Assembly (NCBI RefSeq): GCF_050947875.1
Contig: NC_134568.1
Location: forward strand, 261,277,615-261,341,614
From: Dermacentor variabilis
Lineage: Eukaryota; Arthropoda; Arachnida; Ixodida; Ixodidae
Direction: 5' to 3'
Length of the DNA: 64,000 nucleotides
The translations under genes were made by a program, and so were the position numbers. Within the stretch, counting starts at the first letter, position 1. Each line of letters begins with the position of its first letter. Below the pieces are notes generated by a model. It ran no database searches and had not been told where the DNA came from. It saw nothing but the letters and a program-made list of their open reading frames with translations. Shown here piece by piece: positions 1 through 11,240 of this stretch.

Positions 1-350
1 GTAATTATTTTCTGCTTTGAGCCATCCCAGTTTTCTTTCGGGTCATCCTGAAGACCAAAGAACAGCAGGTTTGACCGACGTTGCCTATTCTCGGAGTCGT
101 CACATTTCACTTTAACTTCAAGCTTTACAGTGATTTCACGTAGCGCAGGGCCAAACCACACTTATCGGTTTGGCCACGTGATTCTACCTTGGCCTCCAGC
201 GTTGTAACTATGTTGGATAGCTGCTTAATTGTCATATCTGTCGCATCTTGTTTTTCCTTGACGCCCTTCAGTTCATGCAGCACTGCTGCCTGGCCTGACT
301 CAAGCCTACGCATGGTTTCCAACACAGAAGAAAGCAATTGCTCTTGAGTT

Positions 351-589
351 AATAATAATATTTGGGGTTTTACGTGCCAAAACCACTTTCTGATTATGAG
401 GCACGCCGTTGTGGAGGACTCCGGAAATTTTGACCACCTGGGGCTCTTTAACGTGCACCTAAATCTAAGCACACGGGTGTTTTCGCATTTCGCCCCCCAT
501 CTAAATGCGGCCGCCGTGACCGGGATTCGATCCCGCGACCTGGTGCTCAACAGCCCAACACCATAGCCACTGAGCAACCACGGCGGGTG
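351..589 (-). mobile_element. Ruka-like tRNA-derived SINE, copy 1, inside LINE ORF1
   Basis: On the minus strand the head carries a pol III A-box-like stretch (TGGTTGCTCAGTGGCTATGG) and a B box (GGATCGAATCCC). A body shared with the copies at 3958-4195 and 39590-39914 follows, with a short (ATT)n tail. The element is flanked by an exact 13-bp direct repeat, TTGCTCTTGAGTT, at 338-350 and 590-602, the hallmark of LINE-mediated insertion. SINE plus one duplication is 252 bp, a multiple of three, so the host ORF1 frame is kept. Assignment to Ruka rests on memory of that family, not on a search. Confidence 0.85.
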
Positions 590-616
590 TTGCTCTTGAG
601 TTGTTTGCTCAGGGGA

Positions 617-643
617 AGGACCAGGGTTTGACTCTACATCACC
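617..643 (-). other. 2A-like translational recoding motif (GDVESNPGP)
   Basis: The nine codons read G-D-V-E-S-N-P-G-P and match the consensus D-(V/I)-E-x-N-P-G-P at every constrained position. In known 2A peptides the ribosome skips the Gly-Pro bond at the end of the motif, separating the upstream leader from the downstream protein. Here the upstream product would be only about 31 residues and hydrophobic, as in sea-urchin 2A leaders that act as signal peptides when skipping fails. Activity is inferred from the motif. Confidence 0.85.
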
Positions 644-712
644 GGCAAGTAAGAGCAACAAAAACAGGGCAGAGGAACAAAAACGCGACACTCGCAAAAG
701 AAAGCTGTTCAT

Positions 713-1545
713 CCTGGTGCGGAAGTTAGTTGGTCACGACACCGCGAATAGACAGTAATCGTCACCCTTAGGACAAGTAGCACCGTCGAGGTAACTAACC
801 TGCTCAACAGTTGATGTGGTTACATGAATAGGTGGTTCGCATAAACAGATTTCCCCTTCCGGACCGAACGCGACATTTCCACCGGGAATTAAAAGAATCC
901 CTACACGAACTGCGGAGACAGTACGCCGGCACTTTTCCTAGCCTGCCAATTGCATGGTTTCTTTCGTGTGTCTGCAGAGTGCCCCGTGCCAACTTTTGTT
1001 TCCAGCCTTCTGTGTTGGCACTTGCCATCCAGTGCTACTGTAAAAAAGCGAGGTGTCAAGACGTGCGCGCGTTTAACCTAGTAAAACCCGCCAGTAAAGC
1101 ACTGAAAAAAAAAAAAAGCATGCGGACCTAATTCCTCGTCCACCGTTGCGCCGCTGTGCTCCTCTCCGCTTCCCCATTGTAGTTTTCAGACTCACTCTAG
1201 CCAAATTTGCACGTGACGGTGCAGTGGGTAAATATTTTTGCCACGAACGCATTTTTGAAAGGTACACAGATAGAACGGCGGGTAGTCAACCACTGCATCA
1301 CCCGGATAGCTGGCGCGCTCACAGGGAGGAGAAAAAGAAACATTTATGAAGGTAAGCTGATTGGAAGGCGACGGAAAGTGATAGCGCGCGTACACAATCG
1401 CGAGTGCTACCTCTACATTTCGCGCATATTCTTCAGGAGACGTCAAAATTGAAGCAGCGCAACCAGCGTCAGTCACTTTTCGTCAAAAGCGCTTTGCCTT
1501 TTACACGTGTAAGAACAGTTCGTGATGCGAAGTTATGTCAGTGCT
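713..1545. other. Unassigned; possibly 5' UTR of the 2A LINE near 713-800
   Basis: Sequence just upstream of the ORF1 start could be LINE 5' UTR. Beyond that there are only short open frames (804-1028 minus, 832-1131 plus) without recognisable domains and a short A-run near 1105. I see no gene here. Confidence 0.3.
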
Positions 1546-1915
1546 AAGGTAGGGTGCATTTGCAGCTCCGACTTGAGGAGGTCGCGTGACCATTTGCGAC
1601 TGGCGACCGAAAAGCAACTGAAGGCGACCGAAGCTCACACCGGCAAGTGCGACCGACCAGTCGTCGTCTGCTCACAATTACGTCGCCACGTAAATTTAAT
1701 ATGAGCCCATGCAGACGTCCTGTTCCTGCGCACCTGATTGATTCATCAGTTTTGCGACTGCGGTCGTGCGACTGAAGAATAGAGCAGCTAGTGACGGGCT
1801 CAAAATGGCCGCTTTTCTCGAAAGGCGACCATTTGCGACTGGTTGCTTTGTGACCAACTTGGTGTCGTGCGACCGCTGCCAGTCATCGCTGTGTAACGAG
1901 CCTTAAGGCTCTGTC
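1546..1915. repeat. GCGACC/GCGACT-rich repeat, possible MITE
   Basis: The block is full of short variants of GCGACC and GCGACT. A 16-bp word, GACCATTTGCGACTGG, occurs directly repeated at 1588-1603 and 1827-1842, and the right end holds the palindrome GAGCCTTAAGGCTC. This style resembles arthropod non-autonomous DNA elements with iterated subterminal motifs. I could not define clear terminal inverted repeats or a target-site duplication. Confidence 0.35.
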
Positions 1916-2507
1916 GTCAAAAAATTTACAGTACCGAGGTAGAAAGTAAACTTTGGCACGACATGCACCAATCGCTTGCACTAGACGACGCGTCAGCGTA
2001 AATGCATACACGCATTAAAAGCAGTAATTGAACGGACTCTGCTGAAAACAGAACCAAAAATTGGCGGGATGAACCGTAGATTGCCTTCAGTACACCACGG
2101 AGTCATCAAAAAGAAAGTAATAGAAACAGAGACTGCAACCTGGATGCAAACGATGGAAACAAAAAAAAAAAAAAACGACCGTGGACATCTACCAATAAAT
2201 CAAGAAAGAAATCAGGAGGAAAATTTTCTGCGATAACACAAAGGACAGTGCCTTGCTATTTGAGGCCCGAACTAGTTGTCTGAAGACAAAAAAAAAAACA
2301 TACCGGGGCAAATATTCGCATGAACCATCCGAAAACGACTCATCACGTCGCTATGGAATGCCAAGATACTCACCCAGCAAGACCCGTAGGGAGCGTCCAC
2401 CTTCTAGAAGCGCTGGGATTCGAAGCGGATGAAAGCGTTAATTAGGCGCCATTCCAGATAAGCAAGATGGTGGAAACTTTTTCGGGGTCGCTTCGGGTTC
2501 ACCTTTT
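1916..2507. other. Unassigned sequence
   Basis: AT-rich, several A-homopolymers (for example 2161-2175). No open frame with recognisable domains and no repeat ends identified. Confidence 0.3.
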
Positions 2508-2960
2508 AATGCGAAAGCATTATATGGCCCATTGAGCGAAAACCTGTCGTAGATGTCGTAGATGTCGTAACCTGTCGAAAACCTGTCGTAGAGTGAAAAC
2601 CTGTCGTAGATGACACCAAAAATGGCCGAGGCGCAAAGAGTAAAAACACGTAAAAAATGCTCCGATCGACGTCAGATTCCTCCGGGAGCTTCCTCTAAAC
2701 AAAGTAAAGTAATGGCTTTGAAAAGAAAATTTGCTCAACTTCGGTCCGGGTGGGAATCTAACCCGGGTACTCGGGGTGCGAGACGAGCACACCACGGCGG
2801 TTCCACGGTTCTGGCTGACCAAAGGTGTGACCTAGGGCGCGAGTCGTTGGGCCCGTGACGGCGCCGCCAATGGGGAGGAGGTAGCGCCACGCCATGAGTG
2901 TGTAAAATGAGCGCGTTCATGGCGTTCCGAGCTCTAAAAACGGTATAATGCTTTCGCATT
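2508..2960. mobile_element. TIR-bounded non-autonomous element with tRNA-like module, copy 1
   Basis: The ends are inverted repeats: AATGCGAAAGCATTATA on the left and its complement TATAATGCTTTCGCATT on the right. After the left end come ATGGCCCATTGAG and a short tandem array of CTGTCGTAGATG-type units (about 2540-2612). The middle, AACAAAGTAAAG-AATGGCTTT, is shared with the copy at 43217-43607. Around 2741-2815 the minus strand reads like a decayed tRNA, with GGGTTAGATTCCC as a B-box-like T arm. The tRNA-like module sits in the same place in the second copy, so it belongs to the element. No transposase is encoded. Confidence 0.6.
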
Positions 2961-3657
<697 letters not shown>

Positions 3658-3957
3658 GCGCGCACGCAGGCAAGAAAAGCGCCATGTACTGTTGTATATA
3701 TAATGCGGCATTTGTCGATTCTCAGGGCTTCATGGTGCCATGTAGGGCTATCAAATGCGTTTTTTCCAATGCAAGTTTCTTGACCTGTAACACGATCTTG
3801 TAAACAAACTCTACGCCCAGAAGCCATGCTCCATTTATTTTGCGAGTTTTTATGAGGTCAATTTAAAAGCGGATATAATTAGTGATTTGATGCCCGCTCG
3901 AGGAATTCTGGCATCATAGTGTAGTTGCGGGGTCGGCAGCTATCTAAAAGAGAAAAA

Positions 3958-4195
3958 CCCGCCGTGGTTGCTCAGTGGCTATGGTGTTGGGCTGCTGAGC
4001 ACGAGGTCGCGGGATCGAATCCCGGCCACGGCGGCCGCATTTCGATGGGGGCGAAATGCGAAAACACCCGTGTGCTTAGATTTAGGTGCACGTTAAAGAA
4101 CCCCAGGTGGTCAAAATTTCCGGAGTCCTCCACTACGGCGTGCCTCATAATCAGGAAGTGGTTTTGGCACGTAAAACCCCAAATATTATTATTAT
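3958..4195 (+). mobile_element. Ruka-like tRNA-derived SINE, copy 2 (intact)
   Basis: Full-length copy of about 238 bp: tRNA-like head with A box near 3963-3983 and B box GGGATCGAATCCC near 4012-4024, a body with GCACGTTAAAGAACCCCAGG, and a 3' end reading GGCACGTAAAACCCCAAAT followed by (ATT)n. It is flanked by a perfect 17-bp duplication, TATCTAAAAGAGAAAAA, at 3941-3957 and 4196-4212. The head does not fold as a functional tRNA. The perfect duplication suggests a fairly recent insertion. Confidence 0.9.
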
Positions 4196-4212
4196 TATCT
4201 AAAAGAGAAAAA

Positions 4213-5152
4213 TAACCAAGACACAAACATTTTGCCGGTTCTCCGCAAAAGTGCGCCGCAACTCGTCCACATTTTCCCGTAAAGACTGAATATGCCTCCT
4301 TTAACGTTTAACTGACCATACATTACGCGTTCATTTTTGTAAAAATGAAAGAAGGCGCCTGGCTCTAAAAGAACATGTAATAGAATTTCGCAGAAGAGAG
4401 CGGTCCTAACTAACACAACTTTACATATACTTCCTGAATCTAAGCTTACAGCTAAAATATTTACAGAAGCCAAATAAGTAACGTAATGAAAGCATTCAAC
4501 AAATGTGTAATATTTTAACTAAGGTGCGCAGCCATGGCAAAAATGCAGATAAAGATTAATTTGAATAAAAAGGTAAAGTTCTTGATGCCGAAAAAAAAAG
4601 CAACCTTGTGCGACTTTCCAGAATCGCAGCTTCAGTTCCAACGAAGCTGTTTCTTTGGAGCAGTAGCATTAGCAATTCCAGTGGCCCGCATAATTCAACC
4701 ACACACCGCGTACGACACTTTCAAGCTTGGGGAATGCATTTAGCGAAGGCCATACTCATGCATCTTTACATTCGCATTCGCATCGGCCCCATTTTGTTCG
4801 TCCGTTTTCATCAAATTTGGTCTCGCTGACATCTTGTTTTTGCAGTACAGCTAGCTAAACTCTACGCTGATTCTTAAAACGGATGTACAACGTTCTGGCG
4901 TTCTGGGGCGCTTGCATAAGTTATGTACTACGAAGGCTGTGACTAACCCACAAATACTTTGGATTTTCCTTTCATCCGTAATCTGACGCCTATTTCCAGG
5001 AAATAGAAACAGCGACTCGTTTATTTTACCGACGAAATCGCGGGCGCCTTAAGCAACGCATCAAAATAGGAAGAGAGCGACGGCTCAGTAATTATCTGCA
5101 GAGCTCATAATTTAGCCAGAAAGGTTTAAGTTCGTCATATATTACACTCAAA
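4213..5152. other. Unassigned sequence
   Basis: A 92-codon minus-strand frame at 4195-4473 crosses the SINE duplication and has no motif I recognise. The rest is AT-rich with short frames only. Confidence 0.25.
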
Positions 5153-5162
5153 ATGGCCCCCA

Positions 5163-6876
5163 GGGTATCTACCAAGTTGAAATTTCCAAATTCCCTGAGT
5201 TTTTCAGGTTTCCCCTGAGTGGCTTTGCGAAATTCCCTGAGTGACACATAACCGTGCTTTATGTCAAAACGGGCTAACACCATGTCGCCCGATACTGTCA
5301 CTGTCTAGCAAGCATGTTAAATAATGAAAAAAAAACGACTTAACCCAGTTTTTATAATACAGAGTTGTGCTTATTTTATTCAAAAAGAAAACAGAAAAAA
5401 AAGGGGGGGGGCTAGTGATATGCTCGGCAAATAATATACTTTAAAAAATGGCAAAACCTATTTCGAATGAGTCGAACATTCTCAAATACGAATGAAAAGA
5501 TGCATACAGAAGCAAATATTTTCGAATATGAGCTATTTCTATCAACTGATTAAAAGATCATTGGTATGATGTGCGAACTTTGTCACAAGTGAGATTCTTT
5601 CTCAACAGTTGTGAAGTCACCCTCAACTGTCCAGACATACTCTCAGCCCGTGAACAACGCATCAGTGTTGCATTTCACTGCTTGAAAGAGTTTGTTTTGG
5701 TTTGGATGAGGGACAGCTGCATCTCGGCATCAGCCAATACCTTTTTTCTTTAGCACAAGCCCCTTCAAAGAAGCGGCGGCACGCTACCTTTCCCGTTCAT
5801 TCCTCAGTGGGTAGGTCCTTTCTGTTCTCGTCCTCCTTTCAACTCACGTTCGCTTCACAACCAGTTGAACCATCCTCTTAGTCAGCTGTACAGTCAACGT
5901 ACTATTTTTACTACTTCCCAGGGGGCGCGAAAACATCCGAAAAATCGAGCAGTTCGACAAAATGAATGCATGTATTTTACTGTTATTAAAGGCTAAATCG
6001 CCACAAGCACATCTGAAAAAGCTCTGAAGGCCTGTCAGTACACTTGTTAGGTATACTGTGACAGGAGATGGCGGGTGCACGCGAGTATAATTAAGGAATA
6101 CACACTGCGTCCAGTGACGATTGCCCCTTCCCAGGCTTGTTATGCTTCCCCGCAATACGTTTGCGTATGCTTCACCACGTAACATTTCTGTTTTAAGGCG
6201 AAGATAACTTTCGGGAACCGGCATTATGCAACGCCCCGTGCTTCCCGAGCTTCGAAGCTAATAGCGAGGACAACAAAGGCGGAGTCGCATTGCTGACAGT
6301 GGCGAATTATTTCAATGAAAAAAAAAAACACACGGCACAGAACGGCAAGAAGCTTAATAGCGAGCGTCGAAGCAGCTATGCCTAGCGCTGCCGCGGTGGT
6401 GGCTGCGGCTGCAAGCGGATCTGCGTGCGAGGGCGTCGGTTCGAGGCGGCGAGGTAATCAAAATGGCGGCGGCGGCTTTGTTTGATTAATGCCATTTTGG
6501 ACCTCCCGTCACGGCAAAAAATCCGGAAAATCGGACGGCGAAGATTTCTTGCGTCCGAAATTTCAGACGTTCTTATGCATTGACTCTATGGGGTACGTGG
6601 TGGTTCCGCGAAGCTGTCCGAATTACCGGGCGTCCGGAAAGTCGGTCGTTGACTGTACACTGGCAACTCCTCCAGCCGAAGACACGGCGTCAGAGTAGAT
6701 TCGTTACGATTCCTCTTTGTTACTCGCGCCAGCATTACCGCGACTTTCGTTCCCTTTCCATAAAGACATAACTAATTTTCCCTGATAGAAGCACAAATTC
6801 CCCGAGTTTTCCTCTGAGTATTTTCAGACTATTCAATATCCCTGAGAATTCCTTGTTTTCCCGGTTGGTAGACACC
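5163..6876. mobile_element. Non-autonomous DNA transposon (~1.7 kb) with TIRs and ~10-bp TSD
   Basis: The left end reads GGGTATCTACCAA and continues into AAATTCCCTGAG; the reverse complement of the right end reads GGTGTCTACCAA and continues into GGAATTCTCAGGG. Imperfect inverted homology therefore extends for roughly 40-50 bp. Identical ATGGCCCCCA flanks lie at 5153-5162 and 6877-6886, consistent with an 8-10-bp target-site duplication. The interior repeats CCCTGAG-type motifs near both ends and has no recognisable transposase. The superfamily is undetermined; the duplication length would fit hAT-, P- or MULE-like insertion. Confidence 0.6.
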
Positions 6877-6938
6877 ATGGCCCCCATTTTCAACAAATTA
6901 TAAATTTAGTTCTCCCGGTACACTGCGAAACATAGCGT

Positions 6939-7046
<108 letters not shown>

Positions 7047-7479
7047 GCCTTATTTGTCGTAAAAGCACCAGATGCAAAACGGATCAGTCCAAGCTAATGA
7101 GGCTTGTCGGGCTGTACCCGGCAATCATTTTCAGGGGCGCAATAAACTAAAGGAGTGAGGGAAAAAAGAAAAATGAACAGAAAAAGGAAAAGAGAAGACA
7201 GTAAATTGGGGTCCAATGCTATATGAAGAAATACTGAAAACAAACAGACATCAAACAGCGTCAGATGAGTTTTCCTTTAAATACAATTTCAGAGCACGTT
7301 TCAATGAAATGGAAAAAAATTTGCGTGGGCACGGAATGAAATGTATCGGGAACATAATAATTTCGCACAAAACGTTCAAATCGCGTATAACATCGGGGTG
7401 TACAAAACATGGGATGACGCCTAAGTGGCCTTGTGGGCACAAAAGGAAACAGGAAATCACTATTCCAGAAATAACAGCA

Positions 7480-8891
7480 AATAGCAGTCTGAAAAAATAA
7501 TGCATCAAAGGAAGGCAACTGTAAAGCAGAAAAGAAGCTAGTACCACCGGGAATGTTAACATTATAGGCCATATTTCGAAGCAGTGATTTTAATATACAG
7601 TTTATTTTTGAACGCCATGTGAAAGAACAATGATAAAATATTGTTATACCGTATCTCAGGATACTGTAACCAATTGCATGAATGATTATCTTGCGCAGAG
7701 AACAGGGGAGGTTGAAGCGGCTATTGTATGTAGTACATGATAACGCGGGGAGTTTATTACAGAGAAGAGATAGGTGACTATTCCATGTCATATCGGAGTC
7801 GAAGGTAATTCCCATGTACTTTACATTCGGCGATGATAGGAGAGGAGAGCATTGACAATTGGTACATCGTGAACCATGAAGGAAGATTGGGAGACTGGGA
7901 TCAATTCGTCTATGTGGATTGTGGAAACAAGCAAGATTTGTCTTTTTTCTTGTTAATAGTGATAGAGTTTCTGGAAAACTAGTCCATGACAGACACAATG
8001 TCACTTTGTAGCATTGCAACTGATGAAATGAAAACAGAGTGTGTAGCAAGAAGAACAGTGTCATCGGTGTATTGAAACATTTGACATTGGGATGTAGCTT
8101 TAGACAGTTCATTTACATAAACGTTAAACAGCATTGGAGATAACACGGACCCCTGCGGGACACCAGAATTTAAGAAAACCTTAGAACTAACGTGATCCCC
8201 TATCTTGACTACATGTGAACGATTAAAAAATAAGTTAATAATTTGTTAAATGCCCCCGAAATCACAAGAGATGTAGTTTGCGCAAAAAGTAACGTGTGCA
8301 CTACGGAGTCAAAAGCTTTGCTCGCATCCAGGAAAAGAGCCGTTACTACCGTGTTGTTATCGAAAGCATAGAAGATTAAATCAGCTAATTGTTCCAAGAG
8401 TACCACAGTCCCCTTCCCAGGAACGAAGCCAAATTGAGTAGTTGACAATTAATTGTTTTTTGCAGAAAGCCAGTCATCACTCTGGATAAGCGTTTTTCCA
8501 GAATTTGCCTAATTGCGGGTAAAATTGAAATCGGCCTGCAGTTGTCAACCTCTTTAAAAGAGCCGTTTTTGTGTAATGGTTTAACAACTGCAGTTTTTAG
8601 CTCATCTGGAAGAAAACCAAGTTCAATATAACCGTTTAGCATAAATAAAGGTGCATCTTTTAGAACGGGAAAGTTACGTAGCAGCTCATACATAGATATG
8701 CCATCTAAACCAGGTGCCTTCTTTTGTTTAAAACTGAATAATATGCTGCGCAGATCGCAAGCACTGATGAAGGGAAGGAATGCAGAGGACTCTGAACTGA
8801 TAATATTATCGTAACCATGAGTGTGAGCTGGCTGAGTAATCGACGATGCTTTGGCGAAGTGAACATTGAAATCAGTATTGGCAGACTCCAA
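7480..8891 (-). pseudogene. LINE E reverse transcriptase and C-terminal region, broken
   Basis: The 8385-8891 piece has the fingers (KKAPGLDGISMYELL, VVKPLHKNGSFKEVDNCRPI). At 8209-8448 come QFGFVPGKGT and LFLDASKAFDSV, the first catalytic Asp block. At about 8040-8180, in a further frame, GVPQGSVLSPMLFNVYVNEL and QYTDDTVLL keep the DD pair. The 7480-8000 part carries NVKYMGITFDSDMTWNSHLS and the thumb/C-terminal block. No RNase H follows. At least three frame changes make it inactive. Confidence 0.8.
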
Positions 8892-9176
8892 ATCATCAAA
8901 ATGTTTGTCAAAAACGTCGACTGGTTGGCCTGGATGGCGACTGAATATTTGATTAATCGTCTACCACATTTTTCTAGAGTTCTGCTTATTTTCGTAAAAT
9001 GATTTACTGTAATATGAGCGCTTCTATGACTGAAGTAACGCAGTTACCATATTTCTATAAACTTTGTATAAATTCCTCAGAGTGTTGTCGTTAGGCGAGT
9101 TGTTACATTTTCCCTATAGTTTATCTTTCTCTTTTATCGCCTTAAGAATCCCCGATGTAAGACAAGGCAAGTAGTA

Positions 9177-10075
9177 TTACGTTTTTTTTATTTTTATGGT
9201 TTTCCGTGCCCTGTACTTAAATGCGCCAAGAACATTAACAAATTTAGTGTAAACATTTTGTACTGTTGCTCCTTCCATAAGTGCATTCCAGTCAAAGGCA
9301 TTAACGAAACTATCGAATTTGAATATGTCGAGGATTGATACCTGGAAGTGTTCGGATGATACCTTTATAAGCATGGGCAAATAAATATGGCAGCCCACAA
9401 AATAGTGGTCAGCCAGTTTGTGCTTGATTACAGCCGAATCAACATGATAAAACGGAGCTCTAACGTTGATGTGATCGATGCATGACGCCCATATGTTTGC
9501 TTCCAAGGTATTATTCTCTTGTACAAGAACAGATAGTCGGAAAACCCCCCTATTTAGCTAATACATTTAAGTAATCGCAAACAATCGGGCGCGACCGACA
9601 AAGTCTTTATGTTAACATCACCTGCCAGACAGTAGAGTGAGCTTGAAGGCAAAGACATTAAAAACGCATCCAGTTGATTTACAAAAACGTTTGCATTTTC
9701 AGAGGGCGGTCTGTATATTCCAAGTAGGGTTATATTTGTATCTCACAAGGAAATCTGCAATGCCAGGCTTTCGGCTGAGGTGAACCTTGATAGCACAGAT
9801 GACGTCACATATCGTTCATGTATAAAAGCTATGACACCACCACCCCTACTGACGCGACGCGTTAGCGGAAAACTAGAATAATTGGGTAGTTTCAAAGAAG
9901 AAATTAGCTCTTCATGAATGTTAATTTCGGTTAGTACAAACGCATCAGCGATAGCATCGGTATTTTGTGTGATGCCAAGGAATTCGTTCCAGTGCCTACG
10001 GATACTGCGGATGTTAATGTGTAAAACCGTGAAGGACCGTCTCCCTTGACTTGATAAACTGATGAAGTCGTTCAA
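9177..10075 (-). pseudogene. LINE E endonuclease domain (ORF2 N-terminus), broken
   Basis: The first piece (9743-10075) shows the AP-endonuclease strand FTVLHINIRSI, a candidate catalytic Glu in AFVLTEINIHEE, and RRVSRGGGVIAFI. A second piece (9177-9506) carries ASCIDHINVRAP and KLADHYFVGCHI, with DH as the C-terminal catalytic pair of the S-D-H motif type. Stops and a frame change separate the pieces. The domain would nick target DNA to prime reverse transcription. Confidence 0.7.
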
Positions 10076-10289
10076 GCCCTCACTATTATGAAATATATTG
10101 TATTGTTCATTTTGTTGAATTAGTCAAGGTCAATGGAATTGTTCATTTTTAAAGAAGCTTATCAAGGTCAGAATGCTCTACTATGCGGACCTCAGATTTC
10201 TCAGGTACCTCAGATTTCTTGGCGAAAATTTTGCCGTGCTTAGCCCGGACGAATTTGTATAGTTTTTCTTTTCCTTTTTGACGAGCTGC

Positions 10290-11240
10290 TCAGAACAGTT
10301 CTCTGTTATGTGTGGTCAAGTTGTCTGCAAAATAAAGTTGAGGGATCACGTCCTGTTCGGCAAGTGCCTTTAAATTGCCTCTACAGCTCCACCACGTTCC
10401 TTTCAGCGCAACGGAAGTGAATCTAACGAGCAGAACTGGCAGACGATCTCGGTTGGCAGGAAGGCGATGAATAGCGTCGATGTCAGATTCCGTGTATTTT
10501 ACCTTCAACTTTTGTGCCAAATCAGAGATGATAGGCAGAAGCTTTTCACCTTTCTTTTGAGGCAGACCACGAATTTCAAAGTTCGGCTTTCTGTTGTATT
10601 GTTCGACGTGAGTTAATTCTTTGCGATGGCTCACAAGATCTTCTCTTTTATCTGATGCAGTGTATTTTAAGGCATTTCCTTCTTTTTGCAATTGCTCCAC
10701 TGCGGTTTGTCACGCAGCAGCAGTAGCGATGACCTCGATCGTTATTCTTTTTTGAAAGAAAGTTAATTCATTCTTGAACGAAATCAACCGATTGTTGAAG
10801 AACTACTACAGTCGATTTGAGTTGCAAAAGCTCATCAAATTCGAGAACAAGGGAGCTGATAGCGTCCTTTAATGGCAGAAGAATTTCAATTTTAGTGGCT
10901 AGCTCTGAGAGCGAATGGCAGTTTTGCGCCGCATCACCCTCGGCTGGCGTGCGATTTTGGGAGCAACAGTCCCGGCAAAGCCATGTTTCACGCTTGACAG
11001 CTCCCTTGCCTGACATGGCATTTTCAGCTACACCAGCCAAGTTTTTGCCAAAATGAAGTCCAACATCACATCCTGTGCAGATCAAAAATTTCCCTTCCCC
11101 CAACCCCAGTGTAGGGTAGCAAACCGGATGCTGTTCTGGTTGACCTCCCTGCCTTTCCTATCCATTTTCTCTCTCTCTCTCTCTCTCCCTTCAGCAGGCA
11201 ACACATTCATACATTTCTCACAATTGGACTCAGACATAAT
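10290..11240 (-). pseudogene. LINE E ORF1: PHD-like finger, coiled coil and RRM nucleoprotein
   Basis: Start ATG near 11238-11240 (MSESNCEKCMNVLPAEG). A LINE A 3' fragment then interrupts the frame, which resumes at about 11103 as GEGKFLICTGCDVGLHFG. Together the pieces give a CxxC...CxxC...H...CRDC arrangement typical of the PHD-like finger in ORF1 of several CR1-group elements. A leucine-rich heptad region follows (around 10820-10900) and, after a frame change, an RRM segment at 10290-10700 containing NFEIRGLPQKKGE and DIDAIHRLPANRDRLPVLLV. The protein would coat element RNA. Frameshifts lie near 10700-10770. Confidence 0.75.
11104..11190 (+). mobile_element. LINE A 3'-end fragment inserted in LINE E ORF1
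   Basis: The sequence CAGTGTAGGGTAGCAAACCG through TGACCTCCCTGCCTTTCC followed by (TC)n is the same 3' UTR plus tail that ends LINE A copies at 18769, 24116 and 46344. The flanks share GAAGGG, a short target-site duplication. It is a severely 5'-truncated copy. Confidence 0.75.

Larger units (their letters stand above)
1..712 (-). pseudogene. ORF1 of a CR1-group LINE with N-terminal 2A-like peptide, SINE-interrupted
   Basis: The ATG is at 710-712. Residues 1-23 are a short basic-hydrophobic leader with a leucine run, followed at residues 24-32 by GDVESNPGP, the full 2A ribosome-skipping signature. After about nine residues the frame enters a SINE (351-589), crosses it without a stop, and resumes in a heptad-like coiled coil (TQEQLLSSVLETMRRLESGQ onward). 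The frame stops at 125-127. One frame away, positions 1-145 continue as the RRM-like part of LINE ORF1, including RSNLLFFGLQDDPKENWDGS, so there is one frameshift near 135-145 and the element runs off the window. ORF1 of CR1-type elements is an RNA-binding nucleoprotein; 2A-headed ORF1s that double as signal sequences are known from sea-urchin elements. The clade is inferred from the coiled coil plus RRM. A viral origin of the 2A is unlikely because the downstream domains are LINE domains. Confidence 0.8.

Noticed and set aside
617..643. 2A motif as a sign of an integrated RNA virus
   Set aside because: The downstream sequence is coiled coil plus LINE-type RRM, and no viral domain is visible.
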